Below are positions 5,457 through 12,938 of a stretch of 17,029 nt of DNA, piece after piece. The stretch is from positions 1-17,029 of the forward strand of contig JBEAUL010000016.1 of assembly GCA_041161475.1 (NCBI GenBank). Reading direction: 5' to 3'. Origin of the DNA: JBEAUL01 sp041161475 (GTDB taxonomy: Bacteria > Pseudomonadota > Gammaproteobacteria > UBA6186 > Azoamicaceae). Both the position numbers and the translations under genes were made by a program. Under the pieces are notes generated by a model, which was given only the letters and a program-made list of their open reading frames with translations, searched no databases and was not told the origin of the DNA. Numbering within the stretch: the first letter of the stretch is position 1; each line of letters opens with the position of its first letter.

Positions 5457-7907
5457 GTGAGTGTAAAAAACAAGATGATAATACCATTGCTGGCCTTTTT
5501 ACTGGGAAATACCTCTATTTATTTTTTACCAGCGTGGCCAAATAGCGCCACAGTTATTGGTACTGTATTTTTAATTTTTATTTTGACTGGCCTTTTAATT
5601 GTTTATCATCGTAGAAAAGTAGGGGCACGTTTCAAGATACCTCTGATTGCTTGTCTGTGTTTTACGATTGGGCATATATGGGTTTTAAATGCTGCCTATG
5701 ACGTTCATAAGCAAGCCATACCCAATCATTTGGTCGGAAAACCTTTAATTGTCGAAGGACAAATTGTCGGTATACCTGTTGTGACGGATAGATATGCACA
5801 ATTTGAATTTCAGGTTTATCAACTGCCAGACCAACCTAAGGCTTGGCCTTATCCCGGGAAAGTGTCATTGATCTGGTATTGGAAAAATAGACAAGCAAAT
5901 GATTCAGATCAACTGCCGATATTAATGCCCGGAGATCGACATATATTAAGTGTTTCTCTCAAAAAACCCAGGGGCTTGTCGAATCCCGGTAGTTTTGATA
6001 CTGAAAAACAGTTTTTTATTCGTCATATTGTGGCAGAAGGAAAAGTTATCAAATGGCATCCCGATGTATTATCAAAAAAAGCATGGCATCTAAAAGACAG
6101 TATTGACCGCTATCGAGTTATCTTAAAACAGAAGCTAGAAGTACTCAGTCAATCATATCCTTATCAGGGGATCTTAGAAGCCCTAACCATAGGTATAAAA
6201 GACAAGATTTCTCATGATGAATGGGCGTTATTTCAGAAGACGGGTACAGCACACCTGATGTCTATTTCTGGGTTACATATTGGTTTAATCGCCGGTTTTT
6301 GTTTCTATCTTGGATTTTTTGTATGGGCAAGGGGGGCGCCAGCCATTTGGTTACATCGTATACCAGCACCCATGATTGGGGCATATAGTTCCATAGCAGG
6401 TGCTTTTGTATACGCTTTATTGTCTGGGTTTTCTGTGCCCACGCAACGTGCCTTTGTGATGGTTTGTTGTGCGATGGTCGGCATTTTAATGCGACGGAAT
6501 ATCAGTAGTTGGCGACTCTATGGTATCGCTTTGTTGGTGGTTTTATTGATTGACCCCCTGGCGACTTTATCTATAGGATTTTGGTTATCGTTTGGCGCAG
6601 TGGCTGTTATCTTATATGGGATGCAAAATCGTTTAAAACCCAGTGGTTTATGGTGGAAATATGGTCGTATTCAGTGGATAGTTTTTATCGGATTGTTTCC
6701 CTTGTCTGCTTATGGTTTTCAAGGGGTCTCTTTAATCTCTCCGCTTGCAAACATGTTGGCCATTCCCTGGGTCAGTTTCGTGACCGTGCCTTTTGCGCTG
6801 TTAGGTGTTTTGATGTCACCGATACAGGATTCGATTGCGCACATCTGCTTACATATTGCCTCACTCAGTTTATCGGGCTTATTGTCCGTATTGTCTATCA
6901 TGAGCAACAGCCCCATACATTTTTGGACATTTCCTGTTATTGAATCCATGATTCCTCTGGTGTGTGGCCTGGTAGGAATCGTTATTTTACTGCTTCCCAA
7001 GGGGATACCTGGAAGATGGTTGGGTCTTTTATGGTTATTGCCTTTATTGATTGTAAAATCGGCTTCACCGGAGATGGGGCATGCAAGAGTTACTATTTTG
7101 GATGTTGGGCAGGGATTGGCAACAGTGGTATCAACAAAAAATCATCTCTTGATTTTTGATACGGGGGCCCCTTTGGGGAAAAACAGCGATATGGGTGCGC
7201 GGGTTATTTTACCTTATCTGTCAACAATCCATTTTGGCAAACCAATCGATCGCATTATCGTGAGTCATGTCGATTCAGATCATGCAGGAGGACTTGTGTC
7301 CCTCCTAAAATCCAGCCATGTGAAGCACATCATGACAAGTGAACCTCAAGTGTTGAAAGAGCGCTTAGCACATCGCCATGAACTCGACTCTATTCATTTA
7401 CCCCCCATTGATGTCTGTCATACCCATCAGGCTTGGGACTGGGATGGGGTTCATTTTGAAATATTACACCCCGTTGATCCGAGCGTGATTTCTAAGCGCA
7501 ATAATCGTTCTTGCGTGTTAAGTGTGTCTGTGGGAAAGCAACGCATACTGATGACAGGAGATATAGAGGCGTCCGTCGAAAGGCGATTGATACGCTCCGC
7601 TGTTCGTCATAAATTGCCCGCTTCTGTCATGGTCGTGCCACATCATGGCAGTAAAACATCTTCTGATATGGGGTTTATTCGGCAAGTGAATCCAGCGTAT
7701 GCGGTTGTGTCTACTGGCTATATGAACCGTTATGGACACCCTAAAGCAGCAATTATGGAGCGATATAAACACTTGGGGATAAAATGGCTGGACACGACTA
7801 CATCGGGTGCGGTGACGTTTTATTTAGAACCAGATAGATTGCACGTACAACAACCCGATGAATACCGTGCACGACATCGAAAAATTTGGCTTTCTAACTT
7901 TTATTGA
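5457..7907 (+). CDS. comEC: ComEC/Rec2 family DNA internalization protein
   Basis: An 816-residue inner-membrane protein of natural competence. ComEC carries single-stranded DNA across the inner membrane during transformation. Layout: N-terminal hydrophobic helices and a DUF4131-type domain (about 1-195), the polytopic Competence domain (about 225-500, with GTAHLMSISGLHIGLIAGF and SGFSVPTQRAFVM), and a C-terminal metallo-beta-lactamase-like domain (about 545-790). The last has HVDSDHAGG (604-612), TGDIE (700-704) and HHGSK (729-733), so the metal-binding set looks intact. The gene starts 7 bp after lolD and is probably in the same transcript. The start at GTG 5457 is uncertain: no good ribosome binding site is seen, and ATG 5475 is an alternative. 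Other uptake genes are not in the window, so competence itself is not shown. Confidence 0.93.
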   Translation: MSVKNKMIIPLLAFLLGNTSIYFLPAWPNSATVIGTVFLIFILTGLLIVYHRRKVGARFKIPLIACLCFTIGHIWVLNAAYDVHKQAIPNHLVGKPLIVEGQIVGIPVVTDRYAQFEFQVYQLPDQPKAWPYPGKVSLIWYWKNRQANDSDQLPILMPGDRHILSVSLKKPRGLSNPGSFDTEKQFFIRHIVAEGKVIKWHPDVLSKKAWHLKDSIDRYRVILKQKLEVLSQSYPYQGILEALTIGIKDKISHDEWALFQKTGTAHLMSISGLHIGLIAGFCFYLGFFVWARGAPAIWLHRIPAPMIGAYSSIAGAFVYALLSGFSVPTQRAFVMVCCAMVGILMRRNISSWRLYGIALLVVLLIDPLATLSIGFWLSFGAVAVILYGMQNRLKPSGLWWKYGRIQWIVFIGLFPLSAYGFQGVSLISPLANMLAIPWVSFVTVPFALLGVLMSPIQDSIAHICLHIASLSLSGLLSVLSIMSNSPIHFWTFPVIESMIPLVCGLVGIVILLLPKGIPGRWLGLLWLLPLLIVKSASPEMGHARVTILDVGQGLATVVSTKNHLLIFDTGAPLGKNSDMGARVILPYLSTIHFGKPIDRIIVSHVDSDHAGGLVSLLKSSHVKHIMTSEPQVLKERLAHRHELDSIHLPPIDVCHTHQAWDWDGVHFEILHPVDPSVISKRNNRSCVLSVSVGKQRILMTGDIEASVERRLIRSAVRHKLPASVMVVPHHGSKTSSDMGFIRQVNPAYAVVSTGYMNRYGHPKAAIMERYKHLGIKWLDTTTSGAVTFYLEPDRLHVQQPDEYRARHRKIWLSNFY

Positions 7908-7910
7908 TCT

Positions 7911-7955
7911 AGCCTGAGACCGAGGGCTTGGAACTGCCCTAATGCAGTGCAGGCT
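7911..7955 (+). other. Nested inverted repeats between comEC and the small charged genes
   Basis: AGCCTG (7911-7916) pairs with CAGGCT (7950-7955). Inside this pair AGGGC (7923-7927) pairs with GCCCT (7936-7940), giving a two-level stem that begins three bases after the comEC stop codon. No T-run follows, so it is a poor intrinsic terminator. It ends 19 bases before the AGGAGG of the next gene and could be an mRNA leader or 3'-end structure. The function is inferred only. Confidence 0.35.
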
Positions 7956-7989
7956 CACGTTGTTTCATCAATATAGGAGGCTTTATTTT

Positions 7990-8364
7990 ATGACCTATGA
8001 ACATCACAAAAATGACAATCATCAGAAAAAACATGAAAGAGAGATGCGAGACAGACAAGAAAGAGAAGAAAGAGAAGAAAGACCTCGCGCAAGTACACTT
8101 CAAGCAGAACGTGGCGCACGTGGTGCAGAAACCTATCACAGTGCAGGTACTCATCACAGCAGTGGTGCTGATATGCGCATGGGTACGAAAATGCATGGTG
8201 CTCAAGGCACGAGTGCAATGCATACAGCTGCTTATCAAAACATGCGTGGTCCATTGAATAAAGGACAACAACCTACCTTAAGAAGTGATAGCATCACTAA
8301 AGGTAAAGATTCCGGTTGGAAAAATATGGAAAATGCCGGTAAAAAATCAAGAGGTCGTGGGTAA
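7990..8364 (+). CDS. Small charged, low-complexity protein (124 aa)
   Basis: An unrecognised 124-residue hydrophilic protein. Residues 1-34 are dominated by His, Lys, Arg and Glu (EREMRDRQEREEREERPR). The middle is Gly/His/Ser/Met-rich (HSAGTHHSSGADMRMGTKMH) and the C-terminus is basic (GWKNMENAGKKSRGRG). No membrane helix, signal peptide or cysteine is present; the protein is probably largely disordered. ATG 7990 is chosen over upstream ATG 7942 because a perfect AGGAGG sits nine bases before it, the strongest ribosome binding site in the window, which suggests high expression. The 62-residue charged gene follows after three bases. The composition would suit nucleic-acid binding or a stress-related protein, but this is a guess. 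It lies between comEC and msbA, where several relatives have exbB-exbD. Confidence 0.7.
   Translation: MTYEHHKNDNHQKKHEREMRDRQEREEREERPRASTLQAERGARGAETYHSAGTHHSSGADMRMGTKMHGAQGTSAMHTAAYQNMRGPLNKGQQPTLRSDSITKGKDSGWKNMENAGKKSRGRG
8058..8082 (+). repeat. 9-bp tandem repeat inside the 124-aa gene
   Basis: AGAAAGAGA is repeated about 2.8 times in an all-purine stretch of the coding strand. The unit is three codons, so gain or loss of a copy would keep the frame and alter the length of the Arg/Glu tract. Confidence 0.6.
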
Positions 8365-8367
8365 TTA

Positions 8368-8556
8368 ATGTCTACCCATCAACCTAAACAGGTTCCCGTG
8401 ATTGCTAAAAAAAAGCAAAGAAAACAAGATCATTTGGATATGGACAGAGCTGAAGATGAAGGTTTTAACGAGTCTGCTCAGCGAGAAAGTCTGAAGGAAG
8501 CTGAATCACGGGAACAACAAGTCAATCGAGGTAAAAACAATCGGTTAGCCAGATAA
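8368..8556 (+). CDS. Small charged hypothetical protein (62 aa)
   Basis: An unrecognised 62-residue very hydrophilic protein. The N-terminal part is basic (KKKQRKQ around 14-20), the middle acidic (DMDRAEDEGFNE) and the end Arg/Lys/Asn-rich (NRGKNNRLAR). It has no hydrophobic segment and no cysteine, and is probably disordered. It starts three bases after the stop of the 124-residue gene (TAATTAATG) with no good ribosome binding site of its own, so it is probably translated by coupling. The two proteins share a charged, Gln/Glu/Arg-rich style and may act together or be related in origin. No function can be assigned. Confidence 0.6.
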   Translation: MSTHQPKQVPVIAKKKQRKQDHLDMDRAEDEGFNESAQRESLKEAESREQQVNRGKNNRLAR

Positions 8557-8652
8557 TTCTGTATTGCGCTACCCTGAGGTAAGTATACGCACCGTTTATG
8601 CTTGCTGTGCCTAGGCCTAATTTCTTGCCATCCCCCCTAAATTCCGTTACAT

Positions 8653-8682
8653 TGTTACCTTCAAAAACAACAAAATTATCGA
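8653..8682 (+). promoter_or_regulatory. Possible msbA promoter region
   Basis: The 136-bp gap before msbA holds TTGTTA (8653-8658), a weak -35 box. After 17 bp comes the A/T-rich segment ATTATCGAT, which could hold a poor -10. GTTAC occurs twice nearby (8646-8650 and 8654-8658). A start downstream of this -10 would leave only a few bases before ATG 8693. No terminator hairpin with a T-run is seen in this gap, so read-through from upstream remains possible. Confidence 0.25.
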
Positions 8683-8692
8683 TTTTCTGTAT

Positions 8693-10483
8693 ATGCATCA
8701 AAATGTTTCTGCTCTAGCCACTTACCGGCGCTTATTGTCTTATCTGAGTCCCTATGCTTGGACTTTTGTTGCCGGGATTGTGGGTATTATCTTGTATGCT
8801 TTGTCGGACGCATGCTTTATCAAGTATTTAAAACCTCTGATTGATAAAGGGTTTGTGAAAAGAGATGCAATGTTTATTGCAGGAATTCCGCTCTTTGTCT
8901 TTGGTTTGTTTTTGGTTCGTGGTGTCGGCAGCTTTTTATCAAAGTATGCCATGGGTAAAGTAGGACGCAGTATCGTACGAGACTTACGTCGCGCAATGCT
9001 GACACATTTAATGCAAGTACCCAGTTACTTTTTTGATAAACACTCCTCTGGTTCGCTTATTTCGAAGATTAACTACGATACGGAACAAGTGGCTGATGCC
9101 ATCACAGAAGCGGTGTGTGCCACCATTACAGGGTTTGCGATTACTTGTGCGCTCCTGTATGTCATGTTTGTGATCAACTGGCGCATTACTTTACTGTTGA
9201 TTACCATTTTACCCGTCATGGGATTTTATATTCACAAAGTCAGTCAAAAAATGCGCGCGTATAGCACCCAAGTACAGGCAACCATGGGAAGCATTACCCA
9301 AGTATCAGAAGAAGTGGTTGAAGGCAATCGTGTGATTCGCACTTTTGGAGGACTGGAGTACGAAAATGCACGCGTTGCACAAGTAACCAAAGACAACTTT
9401 AAGAAAGAAATGCAAATGATTCGTGTGACGGCCTTAAGTGTGCCCGTTATGCAAATGATGGCGGCTTTTGCGCTGGGTGGCTTGTTTTTCTTGGCAACGC
9501 GTGGCGAAGTCGGACAAGGGGGCTTTGCGATGTCGGCGGGTGATTTTGCAGCCATGTTTACTGCCATGCTCCAATTATTACGTCCGATTAAGCAAATAGG
9601 TATCGTAAACAGTACCCTCCAAAGAGGGATCTCAGGTGCTCAAAGCATTTTTTGTTTACTGGATGAGCCTACGGAAATTGATCAAGGACAGATCAGGATA
9701 AGCCGTTCAAAAGGAAAAATTGTTTTTTCGGATGTTTCTTTTTCTTATGGTTCTAAGCTGGCCGAAAAAGAGCAGTTAGCAGTGTTAGAAAAGATCAGTT
9801 TTACCGTTCCTGCGGGTGAAACCGTTGCCCTGGTGGGTCGCTCAGGTAGCGGAAAATCAACCATTGCGGCATTATTACCTCGTTTTTATGAAATTGACAC
9901 AGGGATGATTTTGCTCGATGGCTATGATTGTCGAGATATCAAGCTACAGGACTTAAGAGCGCAATTTGCTATCGTTAGCCAACAAGTGATTTTATTTAAC
10001 GATACAATTGAAAATAATATCGCTTATGGATGCGCACATAAAGTTACACCAGAACAAATTTTAAAAGCAGCAGAATTGGCGCATGTTATGGAGTTTGTGC
10101 GTGCACTGCCAGAAGGACTAAAAACGATGGTAGGAGACAATGGCTTGCGATTGTCTGGGGGGCAACGTCAGAGAATAGCCATTGCTCGGGCATTTTTAAA
10201 AGATGCACCCATTTTAATACTGGATGAGGCTACATCTGCCTTAGATATGGAGTCTGAAAAAAGTATTCAAACAGCGCTTGAAACACTCATGAAAAATAGA
10301 ACGACTATTGTGATAGCCCATCGTCTTTCAACCATTGTCAATGCCAATCTCATTTTGGTGCTTGAACAAGGAAAAATTCTAGAACGTGGTACACATCAGG
10401 CCTTGTTAGAAAAAAATGGGCGATATGCTCAGCTACAGCACAGCCAATTGTATTATCAAGCAGAACCAAACGCGGTACAATAA
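8693..10483 (+). CDS. msbA: Lipid A export ATP-binding/permease protein MsbA
   Basis: A 596-residue ABC exporter half-transporter; E. coli MsbA has 582. As a homodimer it flips lipid A-core from the inner to the outer leaflet of the inner membrane. The N-terminal domain (about 1-330) has six membrane helices and the MsbA-like SYFFDKHSSGSLISKINYDTEQV stretch in shorter pieces. The ATPase domain has Walker A GRSGSGKST (382-390), signature LSGGQRQ (487-493), Walker B ILILDEATSALD (507-518) and switch His543. All catalytic residues are present. ATG 8693 (MHQNVSALATY) fits the family N-terminus, but no Shine-Dalgarno sequence precedes it. lpxK follows after three bases, the classic msbA-lpxK pair. 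Confidence 0.96.
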   Translation: MHQNVSALATYRRLLSYLSPYAWTFVAGIVGIILYALSDACFIKYLKPLIDKGFVKRDAMFIAGIPLFVFGLFLVRGVGSFLSKYAMGKVGRSIVRDLRRAMLTHLMQVPSYFFDKHSSGSLISKINYDTEQVADAITEAVCATITGFAITCALLYVMFVINWRITLLLITILPVMGFYIHKVSQKMRAYSTQVQATMGSITQVSEEVVEGNRVIRTFGGLEYENARVAQVTKDNFKKEMQMIRVTALSVPVMQMMAAFALGGLFFLATRGEVGQGGFAMSAGDFAAMFTAMLQLLRPIKQIGIVNSTLQRGISGAQSIFCLLDEPTEIDQGQIRISRSKGKIVFSDVSFSYGSKLAEKEQLAVLEKISFTVPAGETVALVGRSGSGKSTIAALLPRFYEIDTGMILLDGYDCRDIKLQDLRAQFAIVSQQVILFNDTIENNIAYGCAHKVTPEQILKAAELAHVMEFVRALPEGLKTMVGDNGLRLSGGQRQRIAIARAFLKDAPILILDEATSALDMESEKSIQTALETLMKNRTTIVIAHRLSTIVNANLILVLEQGKILERGTHQALLEKNGRYAQLQHSQLYYQAEPNAVQ

Positions 10484-10486
10484 AAG

Positions 10487-11629
10487 ATGTGTAAACTGCT
10501 ACCAGGTTGGATTGAAACGATTTGGTATCCTAGTCATATGAAGCCTCGTTCTTGGTGGCAAACCATTTGTTTTTATTTATTACTTCCCTTCTCGCTATTG
10601 TATGCCATGCTCTCTCTTTTGATACAGTATACTGTGCTTTTTGCACGGTACTATGGTCTTGGCTATCGTTCTTCCGTTCCTGTGGTCGTGGTTGGTAATT
10701 TTACGGTAGGTGGAACAGGTAAAACGCCAATCGTGTCTTATTTGTGCGAACAATTAAAAAAACAAGGATTTCATCCCGGTATTATCAGTCGTGGGTATGG
10801 ACGTAGCACAAAAGGTGTATTGACGGTCACAGAAGAGTTACCTGCCCATATGGTTGGGGACGAAGTTGCGCTTTTATTTCAGCTTACCGCTTGCCCTATT
10901 GTGGTTGCCAATCGTCGTAATCAAGCCATACAAAGCTTATTAACTCAGGTTCCGGCAGTAGATGTGATTATCAGTGATGATGGATTGCAGCACGCAGGAT
11001 TATACCCTGACTTACGGATCGTGGTGGTAGATGGGCAACGTGGCTTAGGCAATGGCTACTGTATTCCGGCAGGTCCCTTACGAGCCCCTCGCATAGCCGG
11101 TGGGGTGTTTAGTCAAGCCGATGTACTCGTTTTAAATACAAGTGCCTTAACACAATCACAGGTGTCTCAGGCTATAACAAGCCACTCGATGTCAATGGTG
11201 CCAGTATATCCGATGCGATTTGATGTGGTAGGATTTTGTAAAGTAATACCTGGGATACCTTATCAAACCACATTATCGACTGTTTCGGTAGAATCGTTTA
11301 TGCAATCCATTCAAACAACATCTGTGCACGCTGTGGCAGGCATTGGAAATCCAGGTACATTTTTTCATTCGCTTGAAAAAATGGGTCTCAATATTGTGAG
11401 ACATGTTTATCCCGATCACCATACATTCAAGTCAGAAGACTTGATGTTTGAGCCACAAGGCACTATTATCATGACAGAAAAAGATGCGATCAAATGTGCG
11501 CAACATTTGCCGTCAGGGGATTGTTGGGTGCTTAAGATTCGCGTTACCATGGACGAAGGTTTTTCAGCAATGGTGGGTCAATCTGTAAAAAGGAATCAAC
11601 TGTGTCGCAGGAGCAAGCATGATCGATAA
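10487..11629 (+). CDS. lpxK: Tetraacyldisaccharide 4'-kinase LpxK
   Basis: A 380-residue membrane-associated kinase that phosphorylates the 4' position of tetraacyldisaccharide 1-phosphate to make lipid IVA. An N-terminal membrane helix (about 27-50) precedes the P-loop GNFTVGGTGKTP (70-81). Further family motifs are GIISRGYG (98-105), GDEVALL (124-130), ANRRN (141-145), SDDGLQH (163-169), DGQRGLGNG (182-190) and PAGPLRAP (194-201), then the later YPDHHTF and MTEKDAIKC motifs. It is about 50 residues longer than E. coli LpxK (328), mostly as short N-terminal and internal extensions. ATG 10487 follows the msbA stop by three bases. The 3' end overlaps ycaR by 11 bp. The role in lipid A synthesis is secure from motifs and context. 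Confidence 0.95.
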   Translation: MCKLLPGWIETIWYPSHMKPRSWWQTICFYLLLPFSLLYAMLSLLIQYTVLFARYYGLGYRSSVPVVVVGNFTVGGTGKTPIVSYLCEQLKKQGFHPGIISRGYGRSTKGVLTVTEELPAHMVGDEVALLFQLTACPIVVANRRNQAIQSLLTQVPAVDVIISDDGLQHAGLYPDLRIVVVDGQRGLGNGYCIPAGPLRAPRIAGGVFSQADVLVLNTSALTQSQVSQAITSHSMSMVPVYPMRFDVVGFCKVIPGIPYQTTLSTVSVESFMQSIQTTSVHAVAGIGNPGTFFHSLEKMGLNIVRHVYPDHHTFKSEDLMFEPQGTIIMTEKDAIKCAQHLPSGDCWVLKIRVTMDEGFSAMVGQSVKRNQLCRRSKHDR

Positions 11630-11810
11630 AAAATTATTGGCTATACTGGTCTGTCCTCTATGTAAAGGACAGTTAACATATCAAAAACAAGAAGCAACAT
11701 TATGGTGTCGGTTCGATAGACTTGCCTATCCCATTCGAGAGGGTATACCCGTTATGCTTGAAAATGAAGCCAAAAAGTTGACGCTTGAAGATTTAGATAA
11801 ATACGGATAA
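11619..11810 (+). CDS. ycaR: Trm112/YcaR family protein (UPF0434)
   Basis: A 63-residue protein of the Trm112p-like family, similar in length and sequence to E. coli YcaR (60 residues): LLAILVCPLCKGQL, then AYPIREGIPVMLENEA near the C-terminus. The CPLC pair (Cys12, Cys15) and Cys30 are candidate zinc ligands. In eukaryotes and archaea Trm112 binds and activates several SAM-dependent methyltransferases, including the HemK-type glutamine methyltransferase Mtq2; the bacterial role is less clear. ATG 11619 overlaps the lpxK end by 11 bp and has AGGAG about five bases upstream. In many gammaproteobacteria lpxK-ycaR is followed by kdsB; here prmB follows after five bases. Confidence 0.9.
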   Translation: MIDKKLLAILVCPLCKGQLTYQKQEATLWCRFDRLAYPIREGIPVMLENEAKKLTLEDLDKYG

Positions 11811-11815
11811 AAAAT

Positions 11816-12703
11816 ATGACCACATTGCGTGATTTACTGGTTGAATTAGAAAAAAAACTGCAAGCAGGGGGGCTATATTTTGGTCATGGTACCAATAATG
11901 CCTGGGATGAAGCAGTCCAAGCTGCCGCACATATACTGCAACTGTCTGGACACATAGATGCCAGTGAAGGGGAACGCATTTTAACTCAGGAACAAGTCAA
12001 CGCAATAGAGCATTTGGTTGAAAGACGTATCACACAAAAAATTCCGTTGCCTTATCTAACCCATGAAGCTTGGTTTGCCGGTTTTCCATTTTTTGTCGAT
12101 AACAGAGTGATTGTCCCTCGGTCCCCATTTGGAGAATTGATTGAGCAGGCATTTGAGCCGTGGCTAGGGGGTAAAACGCCAGCCCGTATTTTAGATTTGT
12201 GCACTGGAAGCGCTTGTATGGCAATTGCTTGCGCTTACTACTTTCCAGATACGCAAATTGATGCCGTTGATATTTCAAAAGAGGCATTGGCTGTCGCAAA
12301 AAAAAATATACTAAAGCACGACTGTATAGACCAAGTACATTTACTGGAGTCTGATTTATTTACTGCCTGTAAAGGTAGGCGATATGATATCATTATCAGT
12401 AATCCGCCCTATGTTGATAAAGCAGACATGGAAGCCTTGCCACAGGAATTTCATTTTGAGCCCACCTTGGCTTTGGCCGCAGGAGAAGATGGGCTTTCTA
12501 TTGTGCATCGTATTTTGAATGAAGCCGGGCATTACTTAACAGAAGAGGGCCTACTGATTGTCGAAGTAGGTAATTCTGAAGAAGCGTTGATTGCTGCATA
12601 CCCTACCTTACCATTTGTATGGCTTGAGTTTGAGCGGGGTGGAACAGGTGTGTTTTTATTGTCGAAAAAAGACTTGAATAAGCATTTTGATATCAAAAAA
12701 TAG
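11816..12703 (+). CDS. prmB: Ribosomal protein uL3 glutamine N5-methyltransferase PrmB
   Basis: A 295-residue SAM-dependent methyltransferase; E. coli PrmB has 310. PrmB methylates a glutamine of ribosomal protein L3 during 50S assembly. The N-terminal helical domain (1-80) carries YFGHGTNNAWDEA, typical of PrmB. LTHEAWFAGFPFFVDNRVIV and PRSPFGELIE (81-110) separate it from PrmC, which has PRPETE at this place. SAM motif I is LDLCTGSACMAIA (126-138), an acidic residue follows in DAVDIS (149-153), and the catalytic NPPY is at 196-199. The start codon follows the ycaR stop by five bases, so the two are co-translated. prmB usually lies elsewhere in gammaproteobacteria. The specificity for L3 is inferred from these family features. 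Confidence 0.92.
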   Translation: MTTLRDLLVELEKKLQAGGLYFGHGTNNAWDEAVQAAAHILQLSGHIDASEGERILTQEQVNAIEHLVERRITQKIPLPYLTHEAWFAGFPFFVDNRVIVPRSPFGELIEQAFEPWLGGKTPARILDLCTGSACMAIACAYYFPDTQIDAVDISKEALAVAKKNILKHDCIDQVHLLESDLFTACKGRRYDIIISNPPYVDKADMEALPQEFHFEPTLALAAGEDGLSIVHRILNEAGHYLTEEGLLIVEVGNSEEALIAAYPTLPFVWLEFERGGTGVFLLSKKDLNKHFDIKK

Positions 12704-12721
12704 AAGGGAGTGTATAAATAC

Positions 12722-12919
12722 ATGGAAACAGTCATGAAAGTTTTTGCTGCTATAATGATGGTTGTCCTTGTTTGGATGCTATATCGTTTTGTGAAACAGG
12801 ATGGTGGCCGAACGCTCAATAAAGAAAATACAAGCAAAAGTTTATCTGTTCTGGGTATTTTGGCTATCGTATTGATTGTTGTTGTGGGTTTTGCGGTCAT
12901 GGCATTGCGCGCTAGCTAA
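12722..12919 (+). CDS. Small two-helix membrane protein (65 aa)
   Basis: An unrecognised protein with two predicted membrane helices, about residues 5-21 (MKVFAAIMMVVLVWMLY) and 42-61 (VLGILAIVLIVVVGFAVMAL), joined by a polar basic loop (RFVKQDGGRTLNKENTSKS). Both ends would lie on the same side of the membrane. ATG 12722 is chosen because GGGAG lies 11 bases upstream; GTG 12710 overlaps that site, and ATG 12734 is a second choice. It lies 18 bp after prmB and 19 bp before the GT-C-like gene, so it is probably in the same transcript. It could be an accessory subunit of the glycosyltransferase pair that follows, but there is no direct evidence. Confidence 0.75.
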   Translation: METVMKVFAAIMMVVLVWMLYRFVKQDGGRTLNKENTSKSLSVLGILAIVLIVVVGFAVMALRAS

Positions 12920-12938
12920 ACAGGGTTAGCGTTTCATT

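Noticed and set aside
6581..7159. Several short open frames on both strands within comEC
   Set aside because: All are shadows of the continuous 816-codon comEC frame, which has intact motifs on both sides.
7939..8271. Minus-strand open frame rich in Cys, His, Ser and Phe opposite the small charged gene, plus a second one in another frame
   Set aside because: They mirror the low-complexity purine-rich sense gene, have no ribosome binding site, and the sense gene has a perfect AGGAGG.
8557..8692. Terminator or small RNA between the 62-aa gene and msbA
   Set aside because: Only 4-bp stems (for example TACC/GGTA and the TAGGCCTA palindrome) and no T-run; nothing resembling a known RNA family was seen.
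12532..12900. Minus-strand open frame of 122 codons across prmB and the small membrane gene
   Set aside because: It lies opposite two well-supported genes, and its Thr/Lys-rich sequence looks like an antisense translation.
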